This document shows positions 50,236-58,439 of a stretch of 64,000 bases of DNA, piece by piece. A program made the position numbers and the translations under genes. The notes beneath the pieces were generated by a model. The model was not told the origin of the DNA. It worked only from the letters and a program-made list of their open reading frames with translations, and searched no databases. Each line of letters opens with the position of its first letter. Position 1 is the first letter of the stretch. Origin of the DNA: Alphaproteobacteria bacterium (GTDB lineage Bacteria; Pseudomonadota; Alphaproteobacteria; Rhodobacterales; Rhodobacteraceae); NCBI GenBank assembly GCA_030424865.1, contig JAUHVR010000017.1:1-64000 (forward strand). The letters are read 5' to 3'.

Positions 50236-50983
50236 CTTTGCCCGTTACCCCTCGCTGAAAGACAAAACCGTTTTTGTGACAGGAGGGGCATCCGGTATCG
50301 GGGCAGAGACCGTGCGCGCCTTTGCAGGGCAGGGCGCGCGTGTCGGCTTTGTCGATCTGGATCGCGACGCGGGTGAGCGCCTGTTGTCCGAGCTTGACGG
50401 GCAGCACGCGCTGGCGGTTTGCGATTTGCGCGACATCGAGGGCCTGCGCGGGGCTTTCGAGGACCTGGTGGCCGAAGTCGGTCCGGCGCATGTGCTGGTG
50501 AACAATGCCGCGCGCGATGATCGTCACGATTGGCGCGAGGTGACGCCCGAGTACTGGGACGAACGCCAGGCCACCAATCTGCGCCACATGTTCTTTGCCA
50601 TCCAATCCGTCGCACCGGGCATGATCGAGGCCGGGGGCGGGTCGATCGTGAACATCGGCTCAAACTCCTGGTGGGAGGCGGGCGGCGGCTTTCCCGCCTA
50701 TGCGACCTCGAAGGCGGCGGTGCACGGGTTGACCCGGACCATGGCGCGGGACCTCGGGCCGCATCGGATCCGGGTGAACACCGTGGTGCCCGGGTGGATC
50801 ATGACCGACCGCCAGAAAGAGCTTTGGGTCACGCCAGAGGCGCTGGCCAAACAGGTGGACCGGCAGTGTCTGCCGGACCCGATTGACCCGATCTATGTCG
50901 CCCGGATGGTGCTGTATCTGGCCTCGGACGATGCTGCGATGTGCACCGCGAACAACTTCATGGTCGAGGCGGGGTCAATCTGA
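50228..50983 (+). CDS. SDR family oxidoreductase of the inositol operon
   Basis: A 251-residue classical short-chain dehydrogenase: VFVTGGASGIGAETVRAFA (cofactor loop, with GFVDLDRDAG indicating NAD preference), LVNNAARDDRHDW, Ser in IVNIGSNSWWEAGG and the catalytic FPAYATSKAAVHG (Tyr-x3-Lys). The substrate is not shown by the sequence; a polyol, an inositol isomer or a sugar is likely from context. The ATG at 50228 overlaps iolB by 8 nt. It ends the operon. Confidence 0.85.
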   Translation: MPDFARYPSLKDKTVFVTGGASGIGAETVRAFAGQGARVGFVDLDRDAGERLLSELDGQHALAVCDLRDIEGLRGAFEDLVAEVGPAHVLVNNAARDDRHDWREVTPEYWDERQATNLRHMFFAIQSVAPGMIEAGGGSIVNIGSNSWWEAGGGFPAYATSKAAVHGLTRTMARDLGPHRIRVNTVVPGWIMTDRQKELWVTPEALAKQVDRQCLPDPIDPIYVARMVLYLASDDAAMCTANNFMVEAGSI

Positions 50984-51116
50984 TCCCAACCCGAAATCCG
51001 GGCGAAATCCGAACTTTTTGAAGATGATTCGAATCACTTGGATCGTTCCGATGCCCGCATCCCAGAAAAAATCAACTCAGCTAAATAGCTGATAATAAAC
51101 GTGTAATTCTATTTCT

Positions 51117-51160
51117 GAGTTACGCACCTCAAAAATTGATGGACTTGAGGTGCGTACCTC
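51117..51160 (+). promoter_or_regulatory. Paired operator-like palindromes upstream of the polyol ABC operon
   Basis: Two related 14-bp sites, gagttacgcacctc (51117-51130) and gaggtgcgtacctc (51147-51160), lie in opposite orientation with centres 30 bp apart. Together they contain an exact 12-bp inverted repeat (51121-51132 and 51145-51156). They stand 63 bp before the binding-protein start at 51223 and are good candidates for the LacI-type regulator encoded at the end of the operon. The rest of 50984-51222 is AT-rich, with a second short palindrome (cagcta-aa-tagctg, 51078-51091) and no gene. Confidence 0.65.
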
Positions 51161-51222
51161 ACGTAGCCTGAGTGCATGCCGCGATTCGGATTTCTGAAGC
51201 GGCCAACATCTGGGAGGATTGT

Positions 51223-52542
51223 ATGTCATATTCGAAACTGGCCACCGTCAGCGCGATTGCATTGGCCGCCACCGGTGTCGCATCCACCGCGCAGGCCGAG
51301 GACCTGACGCTGTGCTGGGCGGCATGGGATCCAGCGAATGCGCTGGTCGAACTGTCCAAAGATTTTGAGGCCCAGTCGGGCCACAACATGAACTTCGAAT
51401 TTGTACCCTGGCCGAACTTTGCGGACCGCATGCTGAACGAGCTGAACTCGGGCGGCAAACTTTGCGACCTGCTGATCGGCGACAGCCAGTGGATCGGCGG
51501 TGGGGCCGAGAACGGCCACTACGTCAAGCTGAACGACTTCTTCGACAATGAAGGCATCAGCATGGACGACTTTGCGCCTGCGACCGTCTATGCCTATTCG
51601 ACCTGGCCGAAAGGCACACCGAACTACTATGCGCTGCCCGCGATGGGTGACGCCAACGGGTGGTTCTATCGCAAGGACTGGTTCGGTCGCGAAGACATCC
51701 AGGCCGCTTACAAGGAAGCCACAGGCCAGGATCTGCGTGAACCTCAGTCGCAGAAAGAGCTGTTGCAGATCGCGCAATTCTTCCAGGAGCGCGAAATCGA
51801 CGGCAAGACCGTCTACGGCGCGGCAATCTTCACCGAGCGTGGGTCCGAAGGCATCACGATGGGCGCGACCGGCGCGCTGTATGCCTGGGGCTTCAAATAC
51901 GAGAACGAGCCCGGGTCCTATGACATGGAAGGCGCTGTGAACTCGGCCGAAGCGGTCGAGGCGCTGGAGTTCTACAAGGAACTCTACCAGACGGCGACGC
52001 CTCCGGGATACACCAACTCGTACATGGGCGAGAGCCTTGATGCCTTCAAGTCGGGCCAGGTGGCCATGGCAATGAACTGGTTTGCCTTCTTCCCCGGTCT
52101 TTATGCTGACCCGGCCACGGGCGGCGACAAGATCGATTTCTTCGTGAACCCACCGCAGAACATCGCGGCGTCCACGCTGGGCGGTCAGGGCATCTCGGTT
52201 GTCAGCTACTCGGACAAGCAGGATGCGGCGCTTGAGTACATCAAGTGGTTCGCGCAGCCCGACGTTCAGGCCAAGTGGTGGGAACTGGGCGGCTATTCGG
52301 CGCATAACTCGGTCCTGCAGGACCCGGGCTTTGTTGCCAGCCAGCCTTTTGCAGGCGACTTCCTGGAAGCCATGGATGGCGTTCAGGACTTCTGGCAAGA
52401 GCCGGCCTACGCCGAACTGCTGCTGGCCATGCAAAAGCGCGTTCACGACTACGTCGTGGCCGACCAGGGCACCGCTCAGGAAGCGCTGGACAAGCTGATC
52501 GAAGACTGGACCGAGGTCTTTGAAGACGAAGGCAAGCTGTAA
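51223..52542 (+). CDS. ABC transporter family 1 solute-binding protein (sugar/polyol)
   Basis: A 439-residue periplasmic protein (signal peptide about 1-25, ALAATGVASTAQAEDLTLCW) of the MalE-like family 1, with FEFVPWPNFADRMLNELNSG, YALPAMGDANGWFYRKDWFG, DAFKSGQVAMAMNWFAFFPG and GGQGISVVSYSDKQDAALEY. The start at 51223 has GGGAGG 6 nt upstream. It leads an operon of two permeases, two ATPases and a dihydroxyacetone-kinase-type enzyme. A sugar alcohol, glycerol-like compound or similar small polyol is the likely ligand. Confidence 0.9.
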   Translation: MSYSKLATVSAIALAATGVASTAQAEDLTLCWAAWDPANALVELSKDFEAQSGHNMNFEFVPWPNFADRMLNELNSGGKLCDLLIGDSQWIGGGAENGHYVKLNDFFDNEGISMDDFAPATVYAYSTWPKGTPNYYALPAMGDANGWFYRKDWFGREDIQAAYKEATGQDLREPQSQKELLQIAQFFQEREIDGKTVYGAAIFTERGSEGITMGATGALYAWGFKYENEPGSYDMEGAVNSAEAVEALEFYKELYQTATPPGYTNSYMGESLDAFKSGQVAMAMNWFAFFPGLYADPATGGDKIDFFVNPPQNIAASTLGGQGISVVSYSDKQDAALEYIKWFAQPDVQAKWWELGGYSAHNSVLQDPGFVASQPFAGDFLEAMDGVQDFWQEPAYAELLLAMQKRVHDYVVADQGTAQEALDKLIEDWTEVFEDEGKL

Positions 52543-52632
52543 ACCCCTTGCCAGGTGCGCGGGACCTCCACCCGCGCACCGAACCCCCAAGCGCCAAACT
52601 GCTGGCGCACCTTCTCTAAAACAGGCGAGATC

Positions 52633-53580
52633 ATGTCTGACAGGACAATAGATCGCGTTGCCTCGGCAACGCCCCCCCCAGTTGCGCGCAAAATCAGAGG
52701 GTTATCGGATCGGGCCATTGCCTGGATCTTTGTCGCCCCGACGATTTTCCTGCTGCTGGCGATCAACATCTTCCCGTTGATCTGGACCATCCGGCTGAGT
52801 TTCACGAACTACAAGGCCAACCGCATTGGCCGCGAAGTCAAGGAAATCGGCTTTCGCAACTACGAGCGCATCCTGACCGACAGCGACATCTGGCTGAATA
52901 TGCAGGCCACCGCGCATTTCCTGATCTGGACGATCTTCTTTCAGGTCCTGATCGGGTTCACGCTGGCCTGGCTGATCAACAAGAAATTCAAGGGCAACGA
53001 CCTTTGGACCACGATCATCGTGCTTCCGATGATGCTGTCACCCGCCGTTGTCGGGAACTTTTGGAAGTTCCTCTATCAACCTCAAATTGGCCTCTTCAAC
53101 TACATCATCGCGTTTTTCACCGGCAAGGAACCATCGAGCTTTGAAATGCTGGGGCAGGTGAATCTGGCGCCCTGGTCCATCGTGATCGTCGACACCTGGA
53201 TGTGGACGCCCTTCGTGATGCTGATCTGCCTCGCGGGCCTGAGGTCGATCCCCGACTACATCTACGAGGCGGCGGAAATCGACCGGGCCAGCAAGCTGCG
53301 CCAGTTCTTCACGATCACCATTCCCATGGTGCTGCCCTTCCTGATGCTGGCGGTGCTGTTCCGCGGGATCGAGAACTTCAAGATGTTCGACCTGGTGGTG
53401 CAGCTGACCGGCGGGGGACCTGGGTCCACAACCGAGCTGACCTCGATCAACCTCAAGCGCGAGGCGTTCGAGAAATGGCGCACCGGCTACGCCTCGGCCT
53501 ACGCGATCATCCTGTTTGTCACGGTGTTTGGCCTGGCCAGCATCTACGTCAAAGCCCTGAACAAGGTGAAAGAGAGATGA
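52633..53580 (+). CDS. Sugar/polyol ABC permease (MalF class)
   Basis: A 315-residue membrane protein with six hydrophobic segments, beginning after a 30-residue cytoplasmic N-terminus. It shows APTIFLLLAINIFPLIWTI, VLPMMLSPAVVGNFWKFLY and the ATPase-contact EAA loop YEAAEIDRASKLRQFFTITIP, and GGGPGSTTELTSINL near the C-terminus, all normal for this class. The ATG at 52633 follows the binding-protein gene by 90 bp. Its end overlaps the next permease gene by 4 nt. Confidence 0.93.
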   Translation: MSDRTIDRVASATPPPVARKIRGLSDRAIAWIFVAPTIFLLLAINIFPLIWTIRLSFTNYKANRIGREVKEIGFRNYERILTDSDIWLNMQATAHFLIWTIFFQVLIGFTLAWLINKKFKGNDLWTTIIVLPMMLSPAVVGNFWKFLYQPQIGLFNYIIAFFTGKEPSSFEMLGQVNLAPWSIVIVDTWMWTPFVMLICLAGLRSIPDYIYEAAEIDRASKLRQFFTITIPMVLPFLMLAVLFRGIENFKMFDLVVQLTGGGPGSTTELTSINLKREAFEKWRTGYASAYAIILFVTVFGLASIYVKALNKVKER

Positions 53581-54539
53581 GCAGTTTCTCCGTCAACGAA
53601 CCCTCGAACCGGACCAAATGGTTCGCGGGCAGCCTGGTCATCCTCTACGCGATCATCACCATGATCCCGCTGGTCTGGATTGCCCTCACCGGGTTCAAAA
53701 GCCCCGCCGACGCCATCAGCTATCCGCCGAAGTACATCATCGGCAGCGACAGCGAGGCCGGGTTTCAACCCACGCTCGAAGGGTATGTGAACCTGTTCAC
53801 CACCCGCACACGCCAAACGCAGGAGTTTCTGGACGCGAACCCGCCGGAAAACTGGGCGGACGAGATCGTGCGCAAGTACGACATGGTCATCGTGGGCCCG
53901 TCGAAGTTTGGTGAACGCTTCCTGAACTCGGTGATCATCGGCTTCGGCTCGACCTTCCTGTCGGTTTTCCTTGGCACGCTGGCGGCCTATGCCTTCAGCC
54001 GGTTCAAGATCCCGCTGGCCGATGATCTGCTGTTCTTCATCCTGTCGACCCGGATGATGCCACCCATCGCTGTTGCGATCCCGATCTTCCTGATGTTCCG
54101 GAACCTCGGGCTTTCCGACACGCACCTTGGCATGATCCTGCTTTACACGGCGGTGAACATCTCGCTCGCGGTCTGGCTGCTGAAAAGCTTCATCGACGGC
54201 ATCCCGACCGAGTATGAAGAGGCAGCCCTGATCGACGGCTACACGCGGTTTCAGGCCTTTTACAAGGTGGTGCTGCCGCAGGCGGCCACGGGCATCGCCT
54301 CGACCGCGATCTTCTGTCTGATCTTTGCCTGGAACGAATATGCCTTTGCGGTTCTTCTGACCACGGCCAACGCCCAGACGGCCCCGCCGTTCATCCCAAC
54401 GATCATCGGCATCGGTGGCCTCGACTGGCCCGCAATTGCCGCCGGCGTCACGCTCTTCCTGCTGCCGGTCATGATCTTCACCATCCTGTTGCGCAAACAC
54501 CTGCTGCGCGGGATCACATTCGGAGCGGTTCGCAAATGA
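53577..54539 (+). CDS. Sugar/polyol ABC permease (MalG class)
   Basis: A 320-residue permease: first helix LVILYAIITMIPLVWIALTG, a periplasmic insert of about 60 residues, FLNSVIIGFGSTFLSVFLGT, FILSTRMMPPIAVAIPIFL, the EAA loop YEEAALIDGYTRFQAFYKVVLP and CLIFAWNEYAFAVLLTT. The periplasmic loop between helix 1 and 2 (about residues 45-115) is longer than in MalG. It overlaps both neighbours by 4 nt. Confidence 0.93.
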   Translation: MSSFSVNEPSNRTKWFAGSLVILYAIITMIPLVWIALTGFKSPADAISYPPKYIIGSDSEAGFQPTLEGYVNLFTTRTRQTQEFLDANPPENWADEIVRKYDMVIVGPSKFGERFLNSVIIGFGSTFLSVFLGTLAAYAFSRFKIPLADDLLFFILSTRMMPPIAVAIPIFLMFRNLGLSDTHLGMILLYTAVNISLAVWLLKSFIDGIPTEYEEAALIDGYTRFQAFYKVVLPQAATGIASTAIFCLIFAWNEYAFAVLLTTANAQTAPPFIPTIIGIGGLDWPAIAAGVTLFLLPVMIFTILLRKHLLRGITFGAVRK

Positions 54540-54724
54540 TGAGCTTTATCAATGGCCTGATGCGGCTACGGCGCGGACCGTGGGAGATGCTGGCCACCAT
54601 CATCATCGCCATCGGGGTCTTTATGCTGATGCAGCCCTTCGTGATCTGGGCCTTCACATATTCCTTCATTGTCACACTGACCGGCACGGTGATGTTCATC
54701 ATCGTCAGCCACTTCCCGGAGTAA
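54536..54724 (+). CDS. Small two-helix membrane protein in the polyol ABC operon
   Basis: A 62-residue hydrophobic protein with two helices (about residues 18-33 and 38-57; MLATIIIAIGVFMLMQPFV, FIVTLTGTVMFIIVSHFPE). It overlaps the permease stop by 4 nt and ends 2 bp before the first ATPase gene, so it is embedded in the operon. Glycerol ABC transporters of rhizobia also have two ATPases and a small membrane protein, so this could be an accessory subunit; a match to that family was not established. Confidence 0.75.
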   Translation: MMSFINGLMRLRRGPWEMLATIIIAIGVFMLMQPFVIWAFTYSFIVTLTGTVMFIIVSHFPE

Positions 54725-54726
54725 GC

Positions 54727-55821
54727 ATGGCGCAGATCGTCATCAAAAACCTCAAGAAGCAGTTCGGGGACTTCACTGCCGTCCGCGAAAGCTCTTTCAC
54801 CATCGAGGACGGAGAGTTCTTCATGCTGCTGGGCCCCTCGGGCTGCGGCAAGACCACGACCCTGCGGATGATTGCAGGGCTGGAGTTGCCCACCAGCGGA
54901 GAGATCTATCTGGACGGCGAAGAGATTTCGCAACGTCCGCCCTCGCAACGCGATATTGCCTTTGTCTTTCAGATGTTTGCGCTTTACCCGCATATGAACG
55001 TCCGCAAGAACATCAGCTATCCGCTGGTCAGCCAGGGCATGCCCAAACCGGCGGTCAAGGCCAAGGTGGCCGAGGTCGCGGGCATCCTCGGGATCGAGGA
55101 CATCCTTGATCGTCCGGTCGGCGGCCTGTCGGGCGGCGACCGCCAGCGGGTGGCGCTGGGGCGGGCCATCGTGCGCGAGCCCAAGGCCTTTATGATGGAT
55201 GAACCGCTGGGCGCATTGGACGCCGAGTTCCGCGAACACATGGCCGAAGAGCTGCGCGCGCTGCATGATCGGATGGGGGCGACCACCGTCTATGTCACGC
55301 ATGACCAGCTCGAGGCCATGCAGATGGGCGACAAGATTGTCGTGATGAACAACGCGGTGGTCGAACAGTTCGGCACCCCGCAGGAAATCTATGACAAGCC
55401 CGCAACGATGTTTGTGGCCGACTTCATCGGATCACCGTCGATGAACTTCCTGAAATTCCACGGAAAACTGGATGGCGGGGCCTCGGACGTCGCCATGCAC
55501 AACATCCAATGTGCGGTGCCCACGGCGCGCGAACCCTTTGAAGGCGACATGGCCTTTGGCGTCCGCCCGGAACATATCCAACTGGCCGACGACGCGGCCT
55601 TTCGCGGCGAGGTTCTGGCCACCGAATACCTGGGCACCACCCAGATCGTGACCCTGAAAACCGCGGGCGGCGACGTCAAGGCGCGCGTCCCTTCACATCA
55701 GGTGGCCAAGACCGGCGAGACGGTGGGGCTGAACTTCAACGCCGCGACCGTGACGCTCTTTGATCGCCAATCGGGCCGCGCCCTGAAATCCGAACTGAAC
55801 GAGGGGGTGCTTCATGGCTGA
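54727..55821 (+). CDS. Sugar/polyol ABC transporter ATPase 1 (MalK/UgpC type)
   Basis: A 364-residue ATPase with Walker A LLGPSGCGKTTTLRMIAG, Q-loop FVFQMFALYPHMNV, signature GLSGGDRQRVALGRAIV (Asp in place of Glu/Gln), Walker B FMMDEPLGALDAEF, switch His TTVYVTHDQLEAM, and a C-terminal OB/TOBE regulatory domain (from about residue 240). It overlaps the second ATPase gene by 8 nt. Having two different ATPases implies a heterodimeric engine. Confidence 0.92.
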   Translation: MAQIVIKNLKKQFGDFTAVRESSFTIEDGEFFMLLGPSGCGKTTTLRMIAGLELPTSGEIYLDGEEISQRPPSQRDIAFVFQMFALYPHMNVRKNISYPLVSQGMPKPAVKAKVAEVAGILGIEDILDRPVGGLSGGDRQRVALGRAIVREPKAFMMDEPLGALDAEFREHMAEELRALHDRMGATTVYVTHDQLEAMQMGDKIVVMNNAVVEQFGTPQEIYDKPATMFVADFIGSPSMNFLKFHGKLDGGASDVAMHNIQCAVPTAREPFEGDMAFGVRPEHIQLADDAAFRGEVLATEYLGTTQIVTLKTAGGDVKARVPSHQVAKTGETVGLNFNAATVTLFDRQSGRALKSELNEGVLHG

Positions 55822-56806
55822 GGTTCAACTCAACGGCATCTCCAAGGCCTTTGGCAAGACGCAGGCGGTCAAGGACATCACGATGACCATCGGCGACGGC
55901 GATTTTGTCGTCCTGTTGGGGCCAACCGGGGCGGGCAAGACAACGACGCTGCGCCTGATCTCGGGCCTTGAAAAACTCGACAGTGGCTCGGTCTTCATTG
56001 GCGGGCGGGACGTGGTCCACGACACACCCGCGCAGCGCGATGTGGCGATGGTGTTCCAGCAATACTCGCTCTATCCGCACCTGACCGTGCGCGACAACCT
56101 GGCCTTTCCACTGCGCTCGCCAATCCTGAAAACGCCCGAGGATGAGATCACCCGCAAGGTGCAGGAAATCGCCGAGATCCTGCAGATTCCGCACAAGCTG
56201 GACAACAAGGCCACGGCCCTGTCGGGCGGCGAGATGCAGCGCGTGTCCATCGGGCGGGCACTGGTACGCAACCCGTCGATCTACCTGATGGACGAACCGC
56301 TCAGCTCGCTGGATGCCAAGCTGCGCGCCGACCTGCGGGTCGAGCTCAAGCGCATTCAGGCCGATCTGGGATCGACGCTGCTTTACGTGACCCACGACCA
56401 GATCGAGGCCATGACAATGGCCACACATATCGGCGTGCTCGAAGAGGGACAGCTGGTGCAATACGGCACCCCGAAAGAGGTCTATGAAAACCCGGTCAGC
56501 GTCTATGTCGCCAGCCGTCTGGGGCAGCCGCGCATCAACATCCTGCCGTCGAACCTGTTCCCCGGCACACACAAAGGCCCGCAGATCGGGCTGCGGCCCG
56601 AGAACATCCAGCAGGGCGACGGGATCGAGGCGCGGGTGCTGCGCTCGGAACATCTGGGGGACCAGACCCGCCTGCATCTTGAGGTGCAGGGCCATCCGGT
56701 TACCACACTGACCGATCCACACCAAGACGTCGGCAGCGACGCGACCATCAAGATAAGCCCGCAAAATCCACTGTATTTCGACGCCTCAGGCGCGCGGGTC
56801 GTTTAA
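55814..56806 (+). CDS. Sugar/polyol ABC transporter ATPase 2 (MalK/UgpC type)
   Basis: A 330-residue ATPase: Walker A LLGPTGAGKTTTLRLISG, Q-loop MVFQQYSLYPHLTV, signature ALSGGEMQRVSIGRALV, Walker B YLMDEPLSSLDAKL, switch His TLLYVTHDQIEAM and a shortened TOBE domain. It differs clearly from ATPase 1, so the two did not arise by a very recent duplication. It lies 12 bp before the kinase gene. Confidence 0.92.
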   Translation: MAEVQLNGISKAFGKTQAVKDITMTIGDGDFVVLLGPTGAGKTTTLRLISGLEKLDSGSVFIGGRDVVHDTPAQRDVAMVFQQYSLYPHLTVRDNLAFPLRSPILKTPEDEITRKVQEIAEILQIPHKLDNKATALSGGEMQRVSIGRALVRNPSIYLMDEPLSSLDAKLRADLRVELKRIQADLGSTLLYVTHDQIEAMTMATHIGVLEEGQLVQYGTPKEVYENPVSVYVASRLGQPRINILPSNLFPGTHKGPQIGLRPENIQQGDGIEARVLRSEHLGDQTRLHLEVQGHPVTTLTDPHQDVGSDATIKISPQNPLYFDASGARVV

Positions 56807-56818
56807 GGGAGGACCACC

Positions 56819-58438
56819 ATGGCACAATTCATCAACGCCAAAGAGGATCTGGTGACCGAGGCCATCGACGGCGTGCTCGCCGCCTCGGGCGGCGCGCTAT
56901 CGCGACTTGATGGCTATCCACATATCAAGGTCGTCTTCCGAACGGAATGGGACAAGTCCAGGGTCGCCCTGGTGTCCGGCGGCGGCTCGGGGCATGAACC
57001 GGCGCATGCGGGTTTTGTCGGCAAGGGCATGCTGACGGCTGCGGTCTGCGGCGAGGTCTTTGCCTCACCCTCGGTCGAGGCGGTGCTGGCCGGGATCCTG
57101 GCCGTGACAGGCGAGGCCGGGTGCCTCTTGATCGTCAAGAACTACACGGGCGACCGTCTGAACTTTGGTCTGGCCGCTGAACGCGCCCGTGCGCTTGGCC
57201 GCAAGGTCGAGATGGTGGTCGTTGACGACGACGTGGCGCTGCCGCATCTGCCGCAGCCCCGCGGTGTTGCGGGCACTCTGTTCGTGCACAAGATCGCAGG
57301 CGCCCTGGCCGAAGAGGGTGCAGATCTGCAGAGGGTCACCGAGGCGGCGCGCTCGGTCATCGGCAAGGTCGCCTCGATCGGGATGAGTCTGGATACCTGC
57401 ACCATTCCGGGTTCGAAGAAAGAGGAACGCATCGGCGCGGGAAAAGCGGAACTCGGCCTCGGCATCCACGGTGAACCGGGGGTGGAGCAGGTCGATTTCT
57501 CGACCGCCATGGGGGCAATGACGACCGTGGTCGACAAGCTGCGCGATCATGTGGGCGGCAACACGGTTGCGATTGTGAACAACCTTGGCTCGACCACGCC
57601 GCTGGAAATGTCGGTGCTGACCCACGGACTGACCGCCTCGGGCATGGTGCAGCATCTGGTGGGGCCTGCGCCGATGATGACCTCGCTCGACATGCATGGC
57701 TTTTCGGTTTCGGTGATGGAGGCTACGGCCGAGGAATATGCCGCCCTTGCCGCGCCGGTCGCCATGCCCGCCTGGCCGGGGTTGATGCAGGTGGTGGAGC
57801 CACCGGTTGTCGGTCTGCCCGACGGGTTGACCCCGATCGAGCCGATCCCTTCGCAGAACGACCGCACCCGCGCGATCATCGAGAATGTCGCGGACCTGCT
57901 GATCTCGGCCGAGGGTTCGTTGAACGAGCTTGATGCCAAGTCGGGCGATGGCGATACCGGCAGCACGCTGGCCACCGCCGCACGGGCGCTCAAGGGCAAT
58001 CTGGACAAGATGCCACTTGCTGATCTGACGCAACTGTTCCCGGCCTTGGGTGACGCCCTGAGCCAGACCATGGGCGGCTCGTCCGGCGTGATCCTGGCGA
58101 TCTACTTCAACGCGGCAGGGGACGCCTGCGCCAATGGGGCCTCGGTCCACAAGGCGCTGGTTGCCGGTCTGAACCGTGTCAGCCAGGTCGGCGGGGCAGG
58201 GGTCGGCGACCGCACTATGGTTGATGCATTGGCCCCGGCGCTAGAGGCTTTGCCCGACGGTATCGCTGCAGCGGCGCAGGCTGCGCGGATTGGCGCAGAC
58301 AGCACAGCGTCGATTCACCGTGCAAAGGCCGGCCGGGCCGCGTATGTGCCCGAGGAGAACCTGAAAGGCCACAACGATCCGGGCGCCGAGGCCGTGGCTT
58401 TGCTGTTTGACGCGCTCGCGAAGGAAATGGAGAGCTAA
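56819..58438 (+). CDS. Single-chain dihydroxyacetone kinase (DhaK-DhaL fusion)
   Basis: A 539-residue ATP-dependent kinase. The DhaK part (about 1-330) has LVSGGGSGHEPAHAGFVGKGML, IVKNYTGDRLNFGLA and the substrate-binding His in GLGIHGEPGVEQ (about residue 221). The DhaL part (about 360-539) has the Mg-ATP motif LDAKSGDGDTGSTL and TMGGSSGVILAIYF. It phosphorylates dihydroxyacetone, or in related operons a triose or tetrulose sugar. Position behind a polyol ABC transporter suggests it acts on the imported compound or its oxidation product. GGAGG precedes the ATG at 56819. Confidence 0.9.
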   Translation: MAQFINAKEDLVTEAIDGVLAASGGALSRLDGYPHIKVVFRTEWDKSRVALVSGGGSGHEPAHAGFVGKGMLTAAVCGEVFASPSVEAVLAGILAVTGEAGCLLIVKNYTGDRLNFGLAAERARALGRKVEMVVVDDDVALPHLPQPRGVAGTLFVHKIAGALAEEGADLQRVTEAARSVIGKVASIGMSLDTCTIPGSKKEERIGAGKAELGLGIHGEPGVEQVDFSTAMGAMTTVVDKLRDHVGGNTVAIVNNLGSTTPLEMSVLTHGLTASGMVQHLVGPAPMMTSLDMHGFSVSVMEATAEEYAALAAPVAMPAWPGLMQVVEPPVVGLPDGLTPIEPIPSQNDRTRAIIENVADLLISAEGSLNELDAKSGDGDTGSTLATAARALKGNLDKMPLADLTQLFPALGDALSQTMGGSSGVILAIYFNAAGDACANGASVHKALVAGLNRVSQVGGAGVGDRTMVDALAPALEALPDGIAAAAQAARIGADSTASIHRAKAGRAAYVPEENLKGHNDPGAEAVALLFDALAKEMES

Positions 58439-58439
58439 G

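Noticed and set aside
50984-51222. tRNA or small RNA gene in the AT-rich gap
   Set aside because: Short palindromes are present but no cloverleaf or terminator could be drawn.
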